DNA from: an uncultured Methanomethylovorans sp.
GTDB taxonomy: Archaea; Halobacteriota; Methanosarcinia; Methanosarcinales; Methanosarcinaceae
DNA length: 64,000 bases
Reading direction: 5' to 3'
Assembly (NCBI RefSeq): GCF_963678545.1
Contig: NZ_OY782870.1
Location: forward strand, 1,426,001 to 1,490,000
Made by a program: the position numbers and the translations under genes
Notes under the pieces: generated by a model
What the model was told of the DNA's origin: nothing
Database searches by the model: none
Seen by the model: only the letters and a program-made list of their open reading frames with translations
In this document: piece by piece, positions 9,618 through 18,533 of the stretch
Layout of the letters: each line of letters starts with the position of its first letter
Numbering within the stretch: position 1 is the stretch's first letter

Positions 9618-9848
9618 AAAAAAAGAAATAAGTTAAGTCAAAAATCATCCACTTTTCTTAGAAACTAGCTTACTCTGACTGTTGTATAAATATGCTGTAT
9701 CGCCATCATTATTCCATACGTACCAGCTGCTTCCCCAATACAATTTAGTTGCAGTTTTTGTGCCTTTTCCAGTATAAATAGTAACAGTGGACTTTGCACC
9801 CAGCTTATACGTAGATGGGAAATAGAAAGTATGTTTAGAGCCACTGTC

Positions 9849-10728
9849 GAGCCTATTTCAAAACTTCACTCACACCTTTTTCCAACACAACAGGAAACAT
9901 GCAATATCTAACAATCCTTTGAAAACCACATTAAGACGTTCATATCTACTTGCTAATTTTCTAAATCCCATCTTCAACCATGCAAAGAATCGTTCTATAG
10001 TTCCTCTGTAATGATATGTTTCTTCATCAAATCGAGTAGGTCTTCCTCTTTTCTTTCTTTTACTGTTCCTTGTATTGATCGGTATGTTGCTTTTGATAGC
10101 TCTGGACCTTAAGTACTGCCTGATTTCTGTATCGTCGTACGCAGCGTCTGCCAGAACTTCAAGAGGTCTTGTCCTTGGTCTTCCATCGGTCTTAACCTTA
10201 ATATCCTCCATAACTTCAATGAAGTGCTGTCTATCGTGCTCTTTTCCAGAAGATATTTGGATTATAAGTGGAAAACCTTCACAACTTACACATGCATGAA
10301 TCTTTATACCTTTCCTTTTTTTGTGACCGTTGTACGAGGAGTCCTCTCCCCTTTTTTAGTTTCGATGAAACTGCTGTCGATACACACTGTATCCAATGAG
10401 AACTTACTTTTCTGGTAAGCGGAATCCCGAAGGGATTCCATTATCTCGTTCCATATACCTTCCTCTGACCACCTTTTCAGCCTTCTCCAGGCAGTTGCCT
10501 GGGAACCATAAATAGCTGGCATATCTCCCCATCTGCAACCTGTTATCAGAACAAAGAGAATACCATTGATGACCTTACGGTCATCAGCTCTCTTTCTTCC
10601 GGTAATTGGTTGTGGTGGCAAGTGTGGCTTTATAAACTTCCATTGATCATCAGAGAGTTCTCTGAATTCCATTCATATCCCCACAATAACATTCAGAGAA
10701 ATAGTATTTATAGTTTTGATACAGGCTC
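9849..10728 (-). mobile_element. IS5-group (IS427-like) insertion sequence, 880 bp, complete
   Basis: The ends are 16-bp imperfect inverted repeats, GAGCCTGTATCAAAAC and GAGCCTATTTCAAAAC (two mismatches). It is flanked by a 2-bp direct repeat (TC on the plus strand, 9847-9848 and 10729-10730). It carries two overlapping transposase frames. It interrupts the LTD gene. A shorter, internally deleted copy lies at 41358-42024 in the opposite orientation. Confidence 0.9.
9870..10672 (-). CDS. IS5-family transposase, orfA/orfB joined by -1 frameshift
   Basis: orfA (10304-10672, 122 residues) holds the N-terminal DUF4096-type domain (ELSDDQWKFIKPHLPP) and the first catalytic D in LDTVCIDSSF. orfB continues in the -1 frame through IKIHACVSCEGFPL, the second D in LADAAYDDTEI and the E in RGTIERFFAWLK, ending at 9870. 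The frames overlap at seven A residues followed by G (plus-strand T run 10316-10322), which provides the classical slippery heptamer A AAA AAG. The product would be about 266 residues with a complete DDE triad. No debilitating stop was seen, so this copy could be active. Confidence 0.88.
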
Positions 10729-11135
10729 TCTGTAATTTTCCATCCTTTCATGCTGACGGCTGTTGTTCCCTTATTAGTAATTTTAACATATTCCTGATTG
10801 ATAGTTTGATGAGGAGCACCAACATACAAACTGCTGATATATACAGAACTTGAAGTAGTTGTTTGAGATGTACCACCCAAAGCAAATGGAACTGTCCCCA
10901 ATACTAAAATCATTGTCAATACTATAATTAATATTCTATTCTTTGAATATATCCTCCTACGTTATTTGAGATGTTTATAAAGTATTGGCTCTCACTTCTT
11001 ATGTAATAAATATTTAACGATTTGTTCCAACTCAAATCAACAATTTGTACATCTTATGTAGGCAATATTTAGCAAAAAAGATCATCAAGAGATTTATAGA
11101 ATGTCATTTAAAGAACAAAAGAAGAGAACAACAAA

Positions 11136-11921
11136 TCATATTTTAGTTATCAGTTCCGCATCTTTTAGGTAATAACCATAAAGATCTTTGCCCCATTTAC
11201 GTGCTTTTGGATTGTAACATAGCATCTGCTTATTACTGAACTCCCCATCCTTGTAAAGCAGCCTTAGTTGAAAACCAGTATCAACAACTGTGAGTGAGGA
11301 GATTGTGATTTCATTTTTGGAGGTATATATTTTAACATTATCGCACGTAAGATAATATTTACATAGATCATAATTTTCCTTAATAATTTTTTGAAAATAC
11401 TCTTCAGTAAAGATTAATGATGCATAGGTGCCCTTCTGAACCAATTGTTCTAAAACAGAAAGGCCTCCCAGATGCATATAAGTCGCTATAAAGTACACAG
11501 CTTTGGATTTTATAGCTTCTTCAAAATGATTCATATTCAATTCATGTGAATTGATGTGACTAGGTTCAAAAACAATGAAATCCTTGATTTCATGTAGCCG
11601 TCGAAGAAAAGGTTCTGGAATACCATCTATCTTATGAGTTTTCAGATAGTGACTGTTTTCATCCACTGTGTTAATCAAGTCCAAAAGAGGTTTCATTTTG
11701 TCAGCAATCAGTTTTCCGATGCTTGTTAATCCGTAAACATCATCTAATTGATAAAGAAGCTTTTGATTTTTTAAGATTTTCATCTGTGGAAGTAATGCCT
11801 GTCTTGACGTGCTCAAACAAGATAATATAAAATCCATTTCTTGTGGCCCATCCCTCAATAACAGAATTATATTCATTCTTTTTTCGGAGTTAAACAAAAC
11901 ATCAAGTAACGCATCTTTCAC
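11136..11921 (-). CDS. Winged-helix regulator, methanogen Msr/FilR1-like (DUF1724)
   Basis: The N-terminal ~85 residues are a winged helix (ILLLRDGPQEMDFILSCL, then a recognition-like stretch SRQALLPQMKIL). The rest is the FilR1/DUF1724-type domain seen in methanogen regulators such as the Methanosarcina Msr proteins that control methylotrophic methyltransferase genes. I choose GTG 11921 because GGTGGAT lies 8 nt upstream and homologues begin just before the LFNSEKR region. A longer frame starts at 11978. No methyltransferase gene is adjacent, so the target is unknown. It lies within the proposed relic element. Confidence 0.7.
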   Translation of the reverse strand: MKDALLDVLFNSEKRMNIILLLRDGPQEMDFILSCLSTSRQALLPQMKILKNQKLLYQLDDVYGLTSIGKLIADKMKPLLDLINTVDENSHYLKTHKIDGIPEPFLRRLHEIKDFIVFEPSHINSHELNMNHFEEAIKSKAVYFIATYMHLGGLSVLEQLVQKGTYASLIFTEEYFQKIIKENYDLCKYYLTCDNVKIYTSKNEITISSLTVVDTGFQLRLLYKDGEFSNKQMLCYNPKARKWGKDLYGYYLKDAELITKI

Positions 11922-12066
11922 CAAGGCAATCCACCAACTATAGAACCTTTCTAGTATGGTTATAAGATCAAAAACCAAACTAAATCTCTATATATCAAGT
12001 TTTCTATATTATGCTTGTCTATTTTAAATAAACGATTATTATAGGGACATTGTCTATGGCAACAGA

Positions 12067-12290
12067 TTCAGAACGAAAATTTATCCATAATCCTTCTATA
12101 ATCATCCTTTGCCTGCTGTACTTCATTCAAATAATGCACACTTCCAACAATAGCAGGTGTGCAGTTCTGAATGAAGTAAGCTACACTTTCAGTCACACCT
12201 TCTTTAATCATAAGGTTCAGATGCCATTTGCGGATAGTTTTTGCACAAGCACGTTCATGACATATATTTTCAATAAGGTTCTAAAATGTC
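12067..12290 (-). pseudogene. C-terminal relic of an archaeal tyrosine integrase (copy 1)
   Basis: An uninterrupted stretch of about 73 codons ends at TGA 12067. It reads ...CHERACAKTIRKWHLNL, then GVTESVAYFIQ, then VGSVHYLNEVQQAK. These match the end of archaeal (SSV-like) tyrosine recombinases: an arginine in an (L/I)RKW helix, an IQGR-like turn (here IQNC) and the nucleophilic tyrosine in HYL. No start or N-terminal catalytic arginine is present. The minus orientation agrees with int(C) of the element whose int(N) overlaps tRNA-Val. Confidence 0.55.
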
Positions 12291-12326
12291 AATCTATTCT
12301 GGCCGTTCTGCAAGATTTGACACTGT

Positions 12327-12986
12327 TCATTCTGCTAGAGATTTCTGCCTCTGCACAAACCTGACTCCCATCTCAAAGGCTTTTGCACAGTCCTGAGGAA
12401 AAACTTCTGCTCTTCTTTTTGCCTTCTCTGTGGAGTCAAATGTATAAACATACTTAGAATAGTCATCAAACTGATAGGTTTCAGTACTGTACATTGATTC
12501 TGAATATCCAAAAATTTTAGTTGAGACTAATTCATTTAATTCAATAACCTTACGAAGACCAAGTGCATCTAAATATTCTTCCTTAGCACCCATCGTATAA
12601 ATGTAACCTACTGGGATGTTTTTAGGATATAATGATACAGGGTTCGCAGAATAAACAAGATATGGAAATATATATCGCTCCATAAAAGACCTCATCTCGC
12701 CCGTAGAATTTCCAAGATAGATGGGTGATCCAAGTATTACTGCATCAGTATCTTTTAACTTCTCCAGCACATGTGTCAGCTGATCCTTCATCGAGCATTT
12801 CCCATAACTTATTCCGTCTTTTAGTTTACATGCAAAACAGCTTGTACACCCTTTAAAATTTAGATCATATAGATGAATTAGTTCTGTTTCTGCACCCTCT
12901 GAAGCTGCACCTTCAAGAGCTTTCTCAAGCAGAGTTGCTGTATTCCACTTTTTTCTGGGACTTCCATTTATTGCCATTACTTTCAT
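12327..12986 (-). CDS. Flavodoxin-fold NAD(P)H-dependent FMN reductase / iron-sulfur flavoprotein-like
   Basis: The N-terminal INGSPRKKWNTATLLEKAL is the FMN phosphate-binding loop of the NADPH-dependent FMN reductase family. GCTSCFACKLKDG followed by GKC gives four cysteines spaced CX2CX2CX10C. This resembles the cluster region of methanogen iron-sulfur flavoprotein (Isf), but the last spacing is longer than the usual X4-7, so cluster binding is uncertain. ILGSPIYLGNSTGEM is the second flavin contact. At 219 residues it is normal in size. A cytoplasmic redox role, perhaps in oxidative-stress defence, is inferred. Integrase C-terminal relics flank it on both sides. Confidence 0.8.
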   Translation of the reverse strand: MKVMAINGSPRKKWNTATLLEKALEGAASEGAETELIHLYDLNFKGCTSCFACKLKDGISYGKCSMKDQLTHVLEKLKDTDAVILGSPIYLGNSTGEMRSFMERYIFPYLVYSANPVSLYPKNIPVGYIYTMGAKEEYLDALGLRKVIELNELVSTKIFGYSESMYSTETYQFDDYSKYVYTFDSTEKAKRRAEVFPQDCAKAFEMGVRFVQRQKSLAE

Positions 12987-13180
12987 GATTTTACCTCTAT
13001 TTTTTCCTTTTTGGAATTTATTTTCTTGATTATCCGAATAAATTCAATAATGCAATTTTCATTATTTCAGGATAATTTAGAAGTCAAATTGGTAAATCAG
13101 CCTAAATCAACTGGTCAGTTTAATGTGTGTTTCACAACTACATAAATCCATAGACTGGTTATATTGTTGAGATCATCAAA

Positions 13181-13296
13181 TCAAAAACAAAATTTACCCA
13201 TAATCCTTCCATATTCGTCCTTAACCTGCTGCACTTTATTCAAATAATGTGTACTTCCAACAGTCACAGGTGCGATGCCCTGAATGAAATAATCCA
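13181..13296 (-). pseudogene. C-terminal relic of an archaeal tyrosine integrase (copy 2)
   Basis: About 37 codons ending at TGA 13181 read DYFIQGIAPVTVGSTHYLNK and then QQVKDEYGRIMGK. They align with the last part of the 12067 relic (about two thirds identical by eye) and include the HYL tyrosine. The remainder upstream is gone. With the first relic it forms a direct repeat about 1.1 kb apart around the flavodoxin-like gene. Confidence 0.5.
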
Positions 13297-13390
13297 AATA
13301 TGGTGATTAGAGATTCCAAAAACACGAAATAAAGAAAAATGAAAGATGCTTTAAAGAGCATCAATCAGATCAATGCAAAAAAAAGAAAAC

Positions 13391-13558
13391 TCAAAGCATA
13401 GATATTGCTTTTTCAAATAATGCTATGTTCTCAGGTGAATCTGGTGCAGCGATTGCAGCTGTTAAGCTCATCTTTGTGATCATAGCAAGCTTTGTCTGAG
13501 CCTTAAGGCCACCTTTTGTTTTTGCTGCGTCAAAATATAAAGCTAATTTCTGACCCAT
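13391..13558 (-). CDS. Small 55-residue protein downstream of receptor gene
   Basis: The frame begins ATG GGT CAG at 13558, 7 nt after a strong AAGGTGGT ribosome binding site, and encodes MGQKLALYFDAAKTKGGLKA, then QTKLAMITKMSLTAAIAA, then PDSPENIALFEKAISML. It is 13 bp behind the dCache-HAMP gene on the same strand and so probably translated from the same mRNA. It is predicted all-helical, has no cysteines and no membrane segment. I do not recognise a named family. It could be a small partner of the receptor, but function is unknown. Confidence 0.72.
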   Translation of the reverse strand: MGQKLALYFDAAKTKGGLKAQTKLAMITKMSLTAAIAAPDSPENIALFEKAISML

Positions 13559-13571
13559 TGTAATTACCACC

Positions 13572-14408
13572 TTATTTTGAATTTTTCTCAGCTTCGCCTG
13601 AAAGGAATTCTATAGCTGCAAACACACTCTTCATGCCTTCGTTCAATTCGTAGATCTCTGATTTTGACTTTATTATGGGAAGCTTAATGTCCAGTTCACC
13701 ATTTGAAATATTTTCTGCAACCTTGGTGATACTATTCAAGTCTTTAATGATAGTGAGTGAGAAGTATAGAATTACTGAAGTGGCAGCAAGTATTGAGCCA
13801 AACAGAATGTAATAGACCAAAGAGCTTAAGAAATCCTGTTTCTGTTTCACAGTAGCTATGTCGAAATCGACACCAAGAACACCTGCAATATTACCATTGG
13901 AATCGTATATTGGAGCATAACCTGTCATAAAAGTGCCCCATTCATCTGTATATGGCTCCTCTGATACATGAGGCTCAGCTAATCCTTTCTTGATATCTTC
14001 AATCGGAGCCTCTTCGTAAAGCTGATTAGCATAAACATCTATTACTCCATCTTCAATATAGTCTGCATCTACAATGAACCTCGCATTGCCTTCTTCATCT
14101 AATCTCATTATGTAAAGATAAGTAATAATATCGCCATTACCTCCTCTTAATTCATCCAGCTTCTGATAGACCTGCATGAATGCGGCATTTTCAGTATCTT
14201 GTTCTCCATTAATCTGGTACAAAAGATCCCCGTCAATTTGACTTGACATTACTTTTGCGGTTAAAACCAATTCCTCTTTCATCTGATCTGTTAGAGCGTT
14301 TTTTGCTTCCTGCACAGTAAACAAGAATGTCCCCATTGACACAAATAGAATCAAAATAAGAAAGCTTACAGTTAGTTTTGTTCCCAAGCTGTTATACCAT
14401 TTAACCAT
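13572..14408 (-). CDS. dCache-HAMP membrane receptor without output domain
   Basis: At 278 residues it begins with a cytoplasmic stub, a membrane helix (~12-30, LTVSFLILILFVSMGTFLF), an extracytoplasmic Cache-type sensor domain (~31-195, with YAPIYDSNGNIAGVLGVDFD), a second helix (~195-217) and a HAMP domain (~218-262), then stops. Kinase, methyl-accepting and cyclase domains are absent. The family is known from chemoreceptors and sensor kinases that bind small metabolites. The kinase at 14583-17219 precedes it on the same strand, 174 bp away, and could be its partner. Whether the lack of output reflects truncation or a true short receptor is unclear, but the end is followed closely by a well-formed gene, so it looks native. 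Confidence 0.82.
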   Translation of the reverse strand: MVKWYNSLGTKLTVSFLILILFVSMGTFLFTVQEAKNALTDQMKEELVLTAKVMSSQIDGDLLYQINGEQDTENAAFMQVYQKLDELRGGNGDIITYLYIMRLDEEGNARFIVDADYIEDGVIDVYANQLYEEAPIEDIKKGLAEPHVSEEPYTDEWGTFMTGYAPIYDSNGNIAGVLGVDFDIATVKQKQDFLSSLVYYILFGSILAATSVILYFSLTIIKDLNSITKVAENISNGELDIKLPIIKSKSEIYELNEGMKSVFAAIEFLSGEAEKNSK

Positions 14409-14582
14409 CTTTTACCTCTTTACAAAAATTGCAATCTTATAGAAATCACATTAGTATATATTTATATTATGTATTGTATATAAATGCCTGGTTGATAAAT
14501 GCTTTCAGCGTTTTTTAGAACCGAAAATAAAATACAACACTAGACTTTTACTCAGTTTTTTAGAAAGAAAGTATTAATTCCT

Positions 14583-17219
14583 TTAGCAATAAGGAATAGT
14601 AAAAGTAAATATACTGCCCTTTCCGACTTCACTTTCAACCCATACACTACCGCCATGCAGCTCAACAAATTTTTTGACTAGAACCAATCCAAGCCCTGTC
14701 CCTTCATACTCCCGTGTGAGATATGAATTCAGCTGCTTAAATGGCTGAAATAGTTTATGAAGATCTTTTGATGCTATCCCTACACCTGTATCTGTTACAC
14801 TGATCTCAAGCATGTTATCAATGCGTTGTGCACTGATACTTACATAACCCTTGATGGGAGTGAACTTAATTGCATTGCTAACAAGGTTGTACAATATCTG
14901 TTTAAATTTAGTCTTATCTGCATTGATGTATGGAAGCTCTGTATCCATTTTGAGATCAAGTTCTATTTCCTTTTTAATTGCAATAGGAGATAACAAAGAA
15001 ATGATCTCATACACCGCATCGCATACCGAAAAAAGCTCGCGATAAAGTTCCATTTTACCTGCTTCTATTTTAGAAAGGTCCAGGATATCATTTATGAGTT
15101 CCAGAAGATGCTTGCCACCTTTTGAGATATGATTCATGTAACGTATCTGTTTTTCATTGAGAGTTCCTGTAGTTCCACCTAGCATCATATCAGAAAAACC
15201 AATAATAGAATTAAGAGGAGTACGCAGTTCATGACTCATAGTTGCAAGGAACTCACCCTTGCTCTTATTGGCATCCTCAGCAGCCATCTTGGCATGAATT
15301 AGTATATCTTCGGCCTGCTTTCTCTCTGTGATATCGCGGCACACACAAAAAATGAATTTCTTATCCCCAAACATAGCTGCATTTCCACTTATCTCCACGT
15401 CTATGAAACTACCATCCTTACGGCGATGTTTTGTTTCGTGAAGGACCCCTTTGCTATCAGCAAGCTTGATCATTTCCAGCAATTGTTCACGGGTATAATG
15501 GGTATCCCAGTCCCACATATGCAGTTCCTGGATTTCTTCTGACGAATAACCAAGCATCTCGGCATATTTTTGATTTGCCTCAAAAACCTTACCATTCTGA
15601 TCAAGAACAACCAGTCCATCCATAGATTGATCAAAAAGGATGCGCCTCCTAACTGCTTCTTCTGCTACCTTATCTTGAACCTGTTTAAGTTCAGTTATAT
15701 CCTGGAGCATTCCGATGACTACATTTCGTTCACTGAAATACTCTGCTATAGAATGTACATCACGGATAGCACCATCATTTTGTCTTTTTATTCTAAAATA
15801 CACATCATATGGAGACTTTCGTTCTAAAAGATCTCTTAGCTTTTCATCAAGCATAAGACGAAAATCAGGCAATGGAGCATTCTGTATTACCCCGATGGTA
15901 AGTTGCTTTCCTTCTAATCCGTATATCGTAATCGATTCTTCGGACGCATCCACTTTGCCAGAATCTAGATCGATCTCCCAACTTCCAAAGCCTCCTAACT
16001 TCTGTGCAGCGCGAAGCTGCATCTCTCGCCTTTGCAACTCCTCATCTACCTGCTTGCGCTGAGTAATATCCCGACCAACCCCCAATACACCTATCAAATG
16101 CCCGTTTGAGTCATACATCGGACTTTTAATAGTCTCAAGGTATTCCCTGTGCCCATCATCAGCATAGGTAATCTCCTCCTCATTCATAGTGGATTTACCG
16201 GTTGCTATGGTTTTTCTGTCATTCAGAGTGAAAAGGTCTGCTAATTCCGGATCTACAAAATCATAATCAGTTTTACCAATGATATCTGCTTCTTTTGCAC
16301 CAAAAAAACGTTCAAACTTGCTATTGCACATAAGGTAAAAACCATTTTGATCTTTCAACCAGATGGGATCCTGTATGGTATCTACTAACGTGCGAAGCTG
16401 TCCCTTGCTATTTAACAGTGATCTGCCTGCTAATTTAAGTTCTGTTATGTCTTCACCAATACTAATAATACTGGAAATATTTCCATTTCTGTCCTTCAAA
16501 ACAGTATTGTTCCAGATGATAATTCTTTTATTTCCATCCCTAGTGATAATCTCATTTTCATGATATGACGGAAAACCAGCATTTTCAGTTGTCCTGAGGA
16601 AGACGGTCTTAATTTCAGAGATTGTTTCTTTTGGCAGGAAAACATCAAACCAATTTTTGCCAAAAACATCTTCCCTTTTCCATCCAGTCCGATCGAGCAA
16701 AAAGTCATTACAGAAAATTATATTTGCACTTGAATCCAGTATGACCCCAGCAAGATGTATGTTATTAAGTATAGTCTTAAGGAATTGATCAAACTCAAGT
16801 ATTTCAGGTTCTACTTTTTTTCTTTCAGTGATATCTACATGCTGCAAAATCACATTTGTAGGGTAATCTTGAGATAACGGATCAACTTTTACTAATAAGT
16901 ATTTTTTTCCATCTGTACCAAAGAACTGAGATTCAAATTTGAATACTTTTAATCTACCTTCCATGACATCCTTTATTCCCTGCACTATACCAGCAGATTC
17001 CGATTCCTTAGATGCAAATTCCGCACATAGTTTTAAGTAATTACTTCCTTCACAACATCCAAGATCATCTAAACCGTTATTCTGCGAGAATTCGTTCCAA
17101 CTTTTATTTGAGTAGCAAATAACTCCATCAGGAGACAGTATGACAATACCATCAGCCCAGAAATCCAGTGAAGATATTTCGAATTTTTTATTTGGAACGG
17201 CAGTATTTTTTGAAGCCAT
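14583..17219 (-). CDS. Multi-PAS hybrid-less sensor histidine kinase
   Basis: This 878-residue cytoplasmic kinase has five PAS/PAC units (about 13-130, 140-262, 268-392, 397-512 and 517-642; each PAC end shows an ITE(R/L)K-type tag), a HisKA helix (~655-720, TMSHELRTPLNSIIGF) and a HATPase_c domain (~765-876, NLVSNAIKF, VTDTGVGIA, GTGLGLVLVKKF). There are no membrane helices or receiver domain. Many tandem PAS domains are typical of Methanosarcinaceae kinases, which often sense redox or ligand states. No response regulator is nearby. It may signal to the CheW or receptor genes around it, but that is only proximity. Confidence 0.93.
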   Translation of the reverse strand: MASKNTAVPNKKFEISSLDFWADGIVILSPDGVICYSNKSWNEFSQNNGLDDLGCCEGSNYLKLCAEFASKESESAGIVQGIKDVMEGRLKVFKFESQFFGTDGKKYLLVKVDPLSQDYPTNVILQHVDITERKKVEPEILEFDQFLKTILNNIHLAGVILDSSANIIFCNDFLLDRTGWKREDVFGKNWFDVFLPKETISEIKTVFLRTTENAGFPSYHENEIITRDGNKRIIIWNNTVLKDRNGNISSIISIGEDITELKLAGRSLLNSKGQLRTLVDTIQDPIWLKDQNGFYLMCNSKFERFFGAKEADIIGKTDYDFVDPELADLFTLNDRKTIATGKSTMNEEEITYADDGHREYLETIKSPMYDSNGHLIGVLGVGRDITQRKQVDEELQRREMQLRAAQKLGGFGSWEIDLDSGKVDASEESITIYGLEGKQLTIGVIQNAPLPDFRLMLDEKLRDLLERKSPYDVYFRIKRQNDGAIRDVHSIAEYFSERNVVIGMLQDITELKQVQDKVAEEAVRRRILFDQSMDGLVVLDQNGKVFEANQKYAEMLGYSSEEIQELHMWDWDTHYTREQLLEMIKLADSKGVLHETKHRRKDGSFIDVEISGNAAMFGDKKFIFCVCRDITERKQAEDILIHAKMAAEDANKSKGEFLATMSHELRTPLNSIIGFSDMMLGGTTGTLNEKQIRYMNHISKGGKHLLELINDILDLSKIEAGKMELYRELFSVCDAVYEIISLLSPIAIKKEIELDLKMDTELPYINADKTKFKQILYNLVSNAIKFTPIKGYVSISAQRIDNMLEISVTDTGVGIASKDLHKLFQPFKQLNSYLTREYEGTGLGLVLVKKFVELHGGSVWVESEVGKGSIFTFTIPYC

Positions 17220-17533
17220 ATTTTAAGCCACTATTTTGTTAATAGTCAATATATAATATCCCTATTTATACATTGTTGAAATAGGGCAGTACTTTATTTC
17301 ATACGAGACAGCCTGTTTTTTTATATTTATTAAAATTCATTCTCGGATATTAATTTTATTACTAAACAAAGTAAAACTAAATACCCGGGTTCAAATAACG
17401 CCAGCGATCAATTTCCAGTAGAAAAAGATATATGTGTTAATGGGTGTTTTAAGCCATGAGGGAGAAGGCATTATAGAGTAATAGATTGGCAGAATTAGTA
17501 ATCACTCCATAATCGGAGATGAGGAGGCATTTA
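17220..17533. other. Intergenic region between divergent kinase and corA
   Basis: AT-rich, no coding signal seen. It must hold the promoters for the kinase (minus) and corA (plus). TATA-like stretches occur at about 17255 (TATATAATA) and at about 17330 (ATATTTATTAAAA). No repeat or RNA gene is recognised. Confidence 0.4.
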
Positions 17534-18469
17534 ATGTTCAATATTTATAAATCAATAGAAAATGAGATTGTTGGCCTCGACAAAATTGAAAAGGGAGCAT
17601 GGATAAACCTTGTAAATCCCACCGGAAAAGAAATCATAGATTTTTCTGAAAAACTAAATATTCCAGTTGAACATCTCAAAGCAGCTTTGGATGAAGAAGA
17701 ACGTGCCAGAATTGAAGTCGATGATGATTGCACCATAGTATTGATAGATGTTCCAGTTGCAAGTGCAGATGCACTGGAAAGAGGAATATACTATACTATC
17801 CCACTTGGGATTATAATTACACACGAAAATATTGTAACTGTGTCATTGAGAGAGAGCTCGGTCCTTCGACCTTTCTTTGAAAGTAAAGTGAAATCATTTT
17901 GGACATACAAAAAAACTCGCTTTTTGTTACAGATACTTTATCGTAACTCTAAAGTGTACCTTCAATATCTGAGAAATATAGATAAAACTAGTGACATAAT
18001 TGAAAATAAGCTGCATAAATCTCTGAAAAATGAAGAGTTGATTCAACTCTTAGAGCTTGAGAAGAGTCTGGTCTACTTCTCAACCTCATTAAAAAGTAAT
18101 GAAATCGTTCTTGAAAAGATACAGAGAACAAATCTCATAAAAATGTATCCTGATGACATGGAACTTCTGGAAGATGTAATAATAGAAAATAAGCAAGCTA
18201 TAGAAATGGCTAATATTTACAGTAATATCTTAACCGGTACAATGGATGCTTATGCTTCAGTGATCTCAAACAACCTAAACATGGTAATGAAATTCTTGAC
18301 ATCAGTTACAATAATTATATCGATTCCAACTATGTGTGCGAGCTTTTTTGGCATGAATGTAGACGTTCCCCTCAAAAATAACCCACATGCCTTCCTAATA
18401 ATATTTATGATGTCCATACTATTCTCTGTTATACTCTCGGTCTTTATGCTAAGAAAGGAGTTATTCTAA
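17534..18469 (+). CDS. corA: CorA-family magnesium/cobalt transporter
   Basis: The long cytoplasmic N-terminal domain (~1-245) starts EKGAWINLVNPTGKEI. Two C-terminal membrane helices follow, with the signature GMN at the end of the first (ASFFGMNVDVPL), which forms the selectivity ring of the pentamer. I start at ATG 17534 because GAGGAGG (17521-17527) lies 6 nt upstream. An ATG at 17519 would place that site inside the gene. The product is 311 residues. It imports Mg2+ or other divalent ions. A hairpin at 18534 follows. Confidence 0.93.
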   Translation: MFNIYKSIENEIVGLDKIEKGAWINLVNPTGKEIIDFSEKLNIPVEHLKAALDEEERARIEVDDDCTIVLIDVPVASADALERGIYYTIPLGIIITHENIVTVSLRESSVLRPFFESKVKSFWTYKKTRFLLQILYRNSKVYLQYLRNIDKTSDIIENKLHKSLKNEELIQLLELEKSLVYFSTSLKSNEIVLEKIQRTNLIKMYPDDMELLEDVIIENKQAIEMANIYSNILTGTMDAYASVISNNLNMVMKFLTSVTIIISIPTMCASFFGMNVDVPLKNNPHAFLIIFMMSILFSVILSVFMLRKELF

Positions 18470-18533
18470 AAAAAGGAATGATTATTACTCTAGTCAAGTT
18501 GCAAAAACAAGTGCTTTGAAATAAGGTAATGTT

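Larger units (their letters stand above)
9645..10946 (-). pseudogene. Lamin-tail-domain (LTD) secreted protein split by an IS element
   Basis: The 5' half (10729-10946) encodes a signal peptide (RILIIVLTMILVLGTVPFA) and the start of an LTD fold (YVKITNKGTTAVSMKGWKIT). The 3' half (9645-9848) continues it as DSGSKHTFYFPSTYKLGAKS and ends in SKLVSKKSG then TGA. Removing the 880-bp IS and one copy of the 2-bp duplication rejoins the frame exactly (KIT-DSGSKH). The natural start codon also appears lost: an AGGAGG site at 10952-10958 is followed 6 nt later by TCA AAG AAT, where ATG would be expected, and the next in-frame starts lie inside the signal peptide. LTD proteins are usually extracellular; the function is unknown. 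Confidence 0.82.

Noticed and set aside
12050..12364. Plus-strand frame of 104 codons
   Set aside because: It is the antisense of the integrase C-terminal relic and the flavodoxin gene end, has no ribosome binding site, and shows no protein family likeness.
17380..17400. CCCGGGTTCAAATA, resembling a tRNA T arm
   Set aside because: No acceptor or anticodon stem can be built around it.
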